Shown here in pieces: positions 61,272 to 64,000 of a stretch of 64,000 nt of DNA (within the stretch, counting starts at the first letter, position 1; the number at the start of each line of letters is the position of its first letter). The stretch covers positions 62,001-126,000 of the forward strand of contig JAQWCW010000001.1 in assembly GCA_028705775.1 (NCBI GenBank). The letters run 5' to 3'. A program made the position numbers and the translations under genes. This DNA is from Eubacteriales bacterium (GTDB lineage: Bacteria > Bacillota > Clostridia > Christensenellales > Aristaeellaceae). The notes under the pieces were generated by a model that was not told the origin of the DNA, did not search any database, and saw only the letters and a list, made by a program, of their open reading frames with translations.

Positions 61272-61311
61272 CACTTTACAGTAAAGTGTAAAGCTAAACG
61301 TTACGCTTTAC
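61272..61311 (+). promoter_or_regulatory. Upstream operator cluster of the second ABC operon
   Basis: Perfect 8-1-8 palindrome CACTTTAC-A-GTAAAGTG (61272-61288), sharing its last G with a second palindrome GTAAAGC...GCTTTAC (61288-61311) centred on AACGTT. A short AAAACGTTTC lies just before (61263). About 190 bases upstream of the promoter of the binding-protein gene. Confidence 0.65.
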
Positions 61312-61461
61312 ATAAACACGGACAAGCAACGGCTTCGCTGAAAACCGCTCTGCGCCTTATGAGGCAAGCGCTTATGCGCGGCTATGACGGCGCAGGCAGA
61401 GGCAATTAAAAGAATCAAGTGACAGAAATACGCTTATGAGAAATAAATTTGTTTTAGATGG

Positions 61462-61513
61462 TTGACTTTTTGCCGTAAGCGAGTACAATAAACGTAAAGC
61501 TAACTGTTAGCTT
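61462..61513 (+). promoter_or_regulatory. Promoter and start-site operator of the second ABC operon
   Basis: TTGACT (61462-61467), 16-base spacer, TACAAT (61484-61489). Immediately after lies the perfect palindrome AAGCTAAC-T-GTTAGCTT (61497-61513), which covers the expected transcription start and shares GTAAAGCTAA with the upstream cluster at 61288. This looks like a repressor site pair able to loop the DNA. Confidence 0.7.
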
Positions 61514-61538
61514 AATAGAATCGTTCGGAGGGGATACT

Positions 61539-62891
61539 ATGAAAAGGTTTCTTGGAATTCTTCTGAGCCTGCTTCTCGTTTGCTCAGCGTTTTCCTTTGC
61601 AAGCGCCGAGGGCGCAGACGTGCCTGCGTTTGACAGCTTCGAGCTTGGCAAGGACTACACCGATTTGACCGCGAAGATTAAGTGGCTCACCCACCGCACC
61701 GACCTTGTGGACAACGGCGCGATTACGCAGTACGTTGCCGAGTTCAACAAGGTTTACCCGAACATCACCGTTGAGGTTGAGGGAATCACCGACTTTGCTC
61801 AGGAATCCCTTATCCGTCTGACCGGCTCTGACGACTGGGGCGACGTAATGGGCATTCCCGCCGTTGAGCTGAGCGAGCTTTCGACCTACTTCGCGCCTTA
61901 CGGAACGCTTGAGGCGATGAAGGACACCTACAATTTCATTGACAACAAGCAGTTTGAGGGCGTCGTTTACGGCGTTCCCACCACCGGCAACGCCAACGGC
62001 ATTGTGTACAACAAGGCTGTTTTCGCCGCCGCGGGAATCACCGAGCTGCCCAAGACCCCCGACCAGTTCATCGCGGCTCTGCAGGCAATCAAGGACAAGA
62101 CCGACGCAATTCCGCTGTACACCAACTATGCCGCGGGCTGGACGATGGGCGCATGGGATTCCTATCTGCCCGCCTCCGTCGGCGACGCCGATTTCTCCAA
62201 CAACAACTTCCTCCATGCAAAAGACCCCTTCTCCGCCACCACCGATGGCACCGGCCCTTACGCCGTATACAAGATTCTGTATGACGCAACCGCCAAGGGG
62301 CTTATCGAGGACGACTACACCACCACCGATTGGGAAGGCTGCAAGCCGATGATTAACAACGGTCAGATTGGCTGCATGGTTCTCGGCTCATGGGCGTTCT
62401 CCCAGATGCGCGACGCTGTCGGCGGCGAACATCCCGAGGATGTCGGCTATATGCCCTTCCCCGTAACCGCGCCCGACGGAAAACAGTACGCCCCCTCCGG
62501 AGCCGACTACTGCTACGGCATCAACTGCAAGGTTGACGCTTCCCGCCAGACCGCCGCTATGGTATTCGTAAAGTGGATGACCTACGAGAGCAACTTCGCC
62601 TACAACGAGGGCGGAATCCCGATAGTAAAGACCGGCAACTATCCTGACCTCTATTCCTCCTTCGGCGATTGCGATTTCCTTGTGCAGAACGTTGCAGCCG
62701 AGGGCGAGGATTCGCTCAAGGATGAAATGAACGCCGAAAGCACCCTTATGATTGACAACGGCGGAAACGAAAAGGTTCAGAAGATTGTCGAGCATGGCTT
62801 CAATGGCGACATGAGCTTCGACGATATCATGAACAGCTGGAACGAGCTTTGGTCTGACGCTCAGGAGAGCCTCGGCGTAGCCGTTCGCTGA
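61539..62891 (+). CDS. Extracellular solute-binding protein (family 1)
   Basis: 450 residues. Signal peptide 'FLGILLSLLLVCSAFSFASA' cleaved before EG; again no proper lipobox at the mature end. Carbohydrate-binding fold: 'IKWLTHRTDLVDNGAITQYV' near 46, 'VYGVPTTGNANGIVYNKAVF' near 145, 'AWDSYLPASVGDADF' near 205 and 'GCMVLGSWAFSQMRDAVGG' near 275. It captures a sugar for the permease that follows. GGAGGGG precedes the ATG. Strong codon bias suggests high expression. Confidence 0.9.
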   Translation: MKRFLGILLSLLLVCSAFSFASAEGADVPAFDSFELGKDYTDLTAKIKWLTHRTDLVDNGAITQYVAEFNKVYPNITVEVEGITDFAQESLIRLTGSDDWGDVMGIPAVELSELSTYFAPYGTLEAMKDTYNFIDNKQFEGVVYGVPTTGNANGIVYNKAVFAAAGITELPKTPDQFIAALQAIKDKTDAIPLYTNYAAGWTMGAWDSYLPASVGDADFSNNNFLHAKDPFSATTDGTGPYAVYKILYDATAKGLIEDDYTTTDWEGCKPMINNGQIGCMVLGSWAFSQMRDAVGGEHPEDVGYMPFPVTAPDGKQYAPSGADYCYGINCKVDASRQTAAMVFVKWMTYESNFAYNEGGIPIVKTGNYPDLYSSFGDCDFLVQNVAAEGEDSLKDEMNAESTLMIDNGGNEKVQKIVEHGFNGDMSFDDIMNSWNELWSDAQESLGVAVR

Positions 62892-62904
62892 TAAACAAAC
62901 ACTT

Positions 62905-62945
62905 GCCGAGCGGCGGGCGGATGGCACCTCCTCCCGCCGCTTGGC
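62905..62945 (+). other. Intra-operon stem-loop after the second binding-protein gene
   Basis: GCC-G-AGCGGCGGG (62905-62917) pairs with CCCGCCGCT-T-GGC (62933-62945); no T-run. It is in the same position relative to the binding-protein gene as the hairpin at 52507. Confidence 0.7.
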
Positions 62946-63013
62946 GTTTGCTAAAAATCTCAGGATGGGAAAACCCGCAGAACACATCACTTTCGGGCAA
63001 AGGAGCAGAGGCA

Positions 63014-64000
63014 ATGAGTAGTAATTCCGGCGCGGCGGCGCTTAAAGAGAGCGGCTCGTTCAGGGCATGGCTAATCAAGCCGAACGTGCAGAAATGGCTT
63101 GTAATCATAACGTTCGCAATTGTTCCGGTTATTCTGCTGCTGCTTTTCATCTATTACCCTATCGGCAAAATGGTGGAATTCAGCCTGTATAACATGAGCT
63201 ATACCAAGGTCAAGGGCTTTGTCGGGCTGAAAAATTACATTGACATATTCGCAAAGCCCGAGCTTTTCCAGACCTTCCGCGTAAGCCTTTATTACATGGT
63301 CGGCGCGATTGTGCAGATTGCTCTTGCGCTGTATTTCGCTACAATCCTGAGTTTCAAAACCAAGTTCACGGGCGTTTACAAGGCTGCCATGTTCTTCCCG
63401 TATCTGGTAAACGGAATTGCCCTCGGCTTCATATTCAAATTCTTTTACACGCGCGGCTATGTTCTCGATACCGTGCTTACGGCGTTCGGAATTCCGCTTG
63501 AAAGCCTACCGTATTGGCTGAGAGACCAGTCAATCAACAACTGGTCGCTTGTCGCGACATCCCTTTGGAAGTACATGGGGCAGAACATGGTGCTGTTTTC
63601 GGGCGCGATAATGAGCGTTGACCCGACGCTTTATGAGGCGGCGTCAATCGACGGCGCTAACAAGTGGCATCAGTTCCGCTATATCATCCTTCCCAGCATT
63701 TCAACCGTGCTTACCCTTAACGTGATTCTTTCAATCACAGGCTCCTTAAGCGCGTTCGAGCCGCCGTATGTCATAACCTCGATGGGCGGCAACGGAACGG
63801 CAACCTATTTCATAAAAATGCATGAAACGGCGCATACGCTGCACAAGGTCGGGCTTGCCTCGGCAATGGCGGTTGTGCTGATAACCATAATTATTCTCTG
63901 CACGATAATTCAGAAGCTTGTTTTCAAATACGCCTTCCGCAATTCTGGAACGGACAGCGCGAAAACAAAAATGAAGCGCAAGCAGTTTTCCAAGGGGGTG
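63014..64000 (+). CDS. Sugar ABC transporter permease, MalF/UgpA-like, truncated by window end
   Basis: 329 codons are visible with no stop before base 64000. Start ATG 63014, with AGGAG at 63001-63005. Hydrophobic helices near residues 28-50, 88-110, 120-145, 170-190, 225-250 and 280-300. 'VILLLLFIYYPIGKMVEFSLYN' near 35 is the MalF/UgpA-type first helix (quoted in part), and the EAA loop reads 'LYEAASIDGANKWHQFRYII' near 210. It forms one channel half for the sugar bound by the upstream protein; the partner MalG-like gene should follow. Confidence 0.9.
   Translation, partial: MSSNSGAAALKESGSFRAWLIKPNVQKWLVIITFAIVPVILLLLFIYYPIGKMVEFSLYNMSYTKVKGFVGLKNYIDIFAKPELFQTFRVSLYYMVGAIVQIALALYFATILSFKTKFTGVYKAAMFFPYLVNGIALGFIFKFFYTRGYVLDTVLTAFGIPLESLPYWLRDQSINNWSLVATSLWKYMGQNMVLFSGAIMSVDPTLYEAASIDGANKWHQFRYIILPSISTVLTLNVILSITGSLSAFEPPYVITSMGGNGTATYFIKMHETAHTLHKVGLASAMAVVLITIIILCTIIQKLVFKYAFRNSGTDSAKTKMKRKQFSKGV

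Overview
The window looks like a chromosomal segment of an anaerobic, gut-type Bacillota (Clostridia-like) bacterium. The evidence is a DivIC-type septum protein, a PerR-like Fur regulator, a PrsA-like lipoprotein foldase, a long single-chain PurL, Lpl/Ytc-type sugar ABC transporters, strong GGAGG ribosome sites and sigma-A-like promoters. The DNA is fairly GC-rich, apart from an AT-richer patch near 60.2-61.5 kb. No rRNA, tRNA or CRISPR array was seen.

Region 1 (1-17569, + strand) is one tightly packed exopolysaccharide cluster ending at a strong terminator. It opens in a Pel-like biosynthesis block: a TPR-like fragment, a DUF2194 protein in the place where pelA usually sits, PelF and PelG. 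It continues without a break into an accessory block: DUF2304 membrane protein, GT4, GT2, DUF4832 protein, a degenerate GT2 fused to BspA-type leucine-rich repeats, a Wzx-type flippase, a large membrane protein, a frameshifted GT8 and a 23-residue-repeat coiled-coil protein with a DivIVA-like N-terminus. PelG has no usable ATG, GTG or TTG where its conserved N-terminus begins; an ACG codon sits exactly there.

Region 2 (17.6-20.6 kb) has a GNAT acetyltransferase, a DUF5060/DUF4038/DUF5605 glycoside-hydrolase-like protein, a small membrane protein and the first copy of an intergenic palindromic repeat. Region 3 (20.7-27.4 kb, - strand) is housekeeping and envelope: PrsA-like foldase, Ppx/GppA, DivIC, UDP-galactopyranose mutase, DUF523, a LacI regulator with a palindrome over its -35, and a VanY-like protein that has lost two zinc ligands.

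Region 4 (27.6-33.8 kb, +) is a probable operon: MATE exporter, small zinc ribbon, 4Fe-4S aldo/keto reductase, radical SAM protein, L-lactate dehydrogenase and GH29 alpha-L-fucosidase. Region 5 (34-41.8 kb, -) has a QueD/PTPS-like protein, PerR-like regulator, M14 peptidase, DUF362 ferredoxin-like protein and PurL. Region 6 (42-48.6 kb, +) is the L-rhamnose pathway (rhaB, rhaA, rhaD), then a small DUF6171-like protein and an epimerase-oxidoreductase-epimerase set. Region 7 (49.2-54.6 kb) holds a membrane protein, an MBL hydrolase and a complete sugar ABC transporter. Region 8 (54.6-61.1 kb) holds two more palindromic repeats, a zinc-ribbon coiled-coil protein, a GNAT enzyme, an unrecognised exported protein, a fucose/arabinose isomerase-family enzyme behind paired operators, and a possibly acquired GNAT-like gene with a small partner. 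Region 9 (61.3-64 kb) starts a second sugar ABC transporter that runs off the window.

Taken together, the genes suggest a glycan forager that takes up oligosaccharides, trims fucosylated and related glycans, ferments rhamnose, and builds an elaborate Pel-like surface polysaccharide. A palindromic repeat family of about 170-320 bp fills most of the large intergenic gaps, with five copies here.
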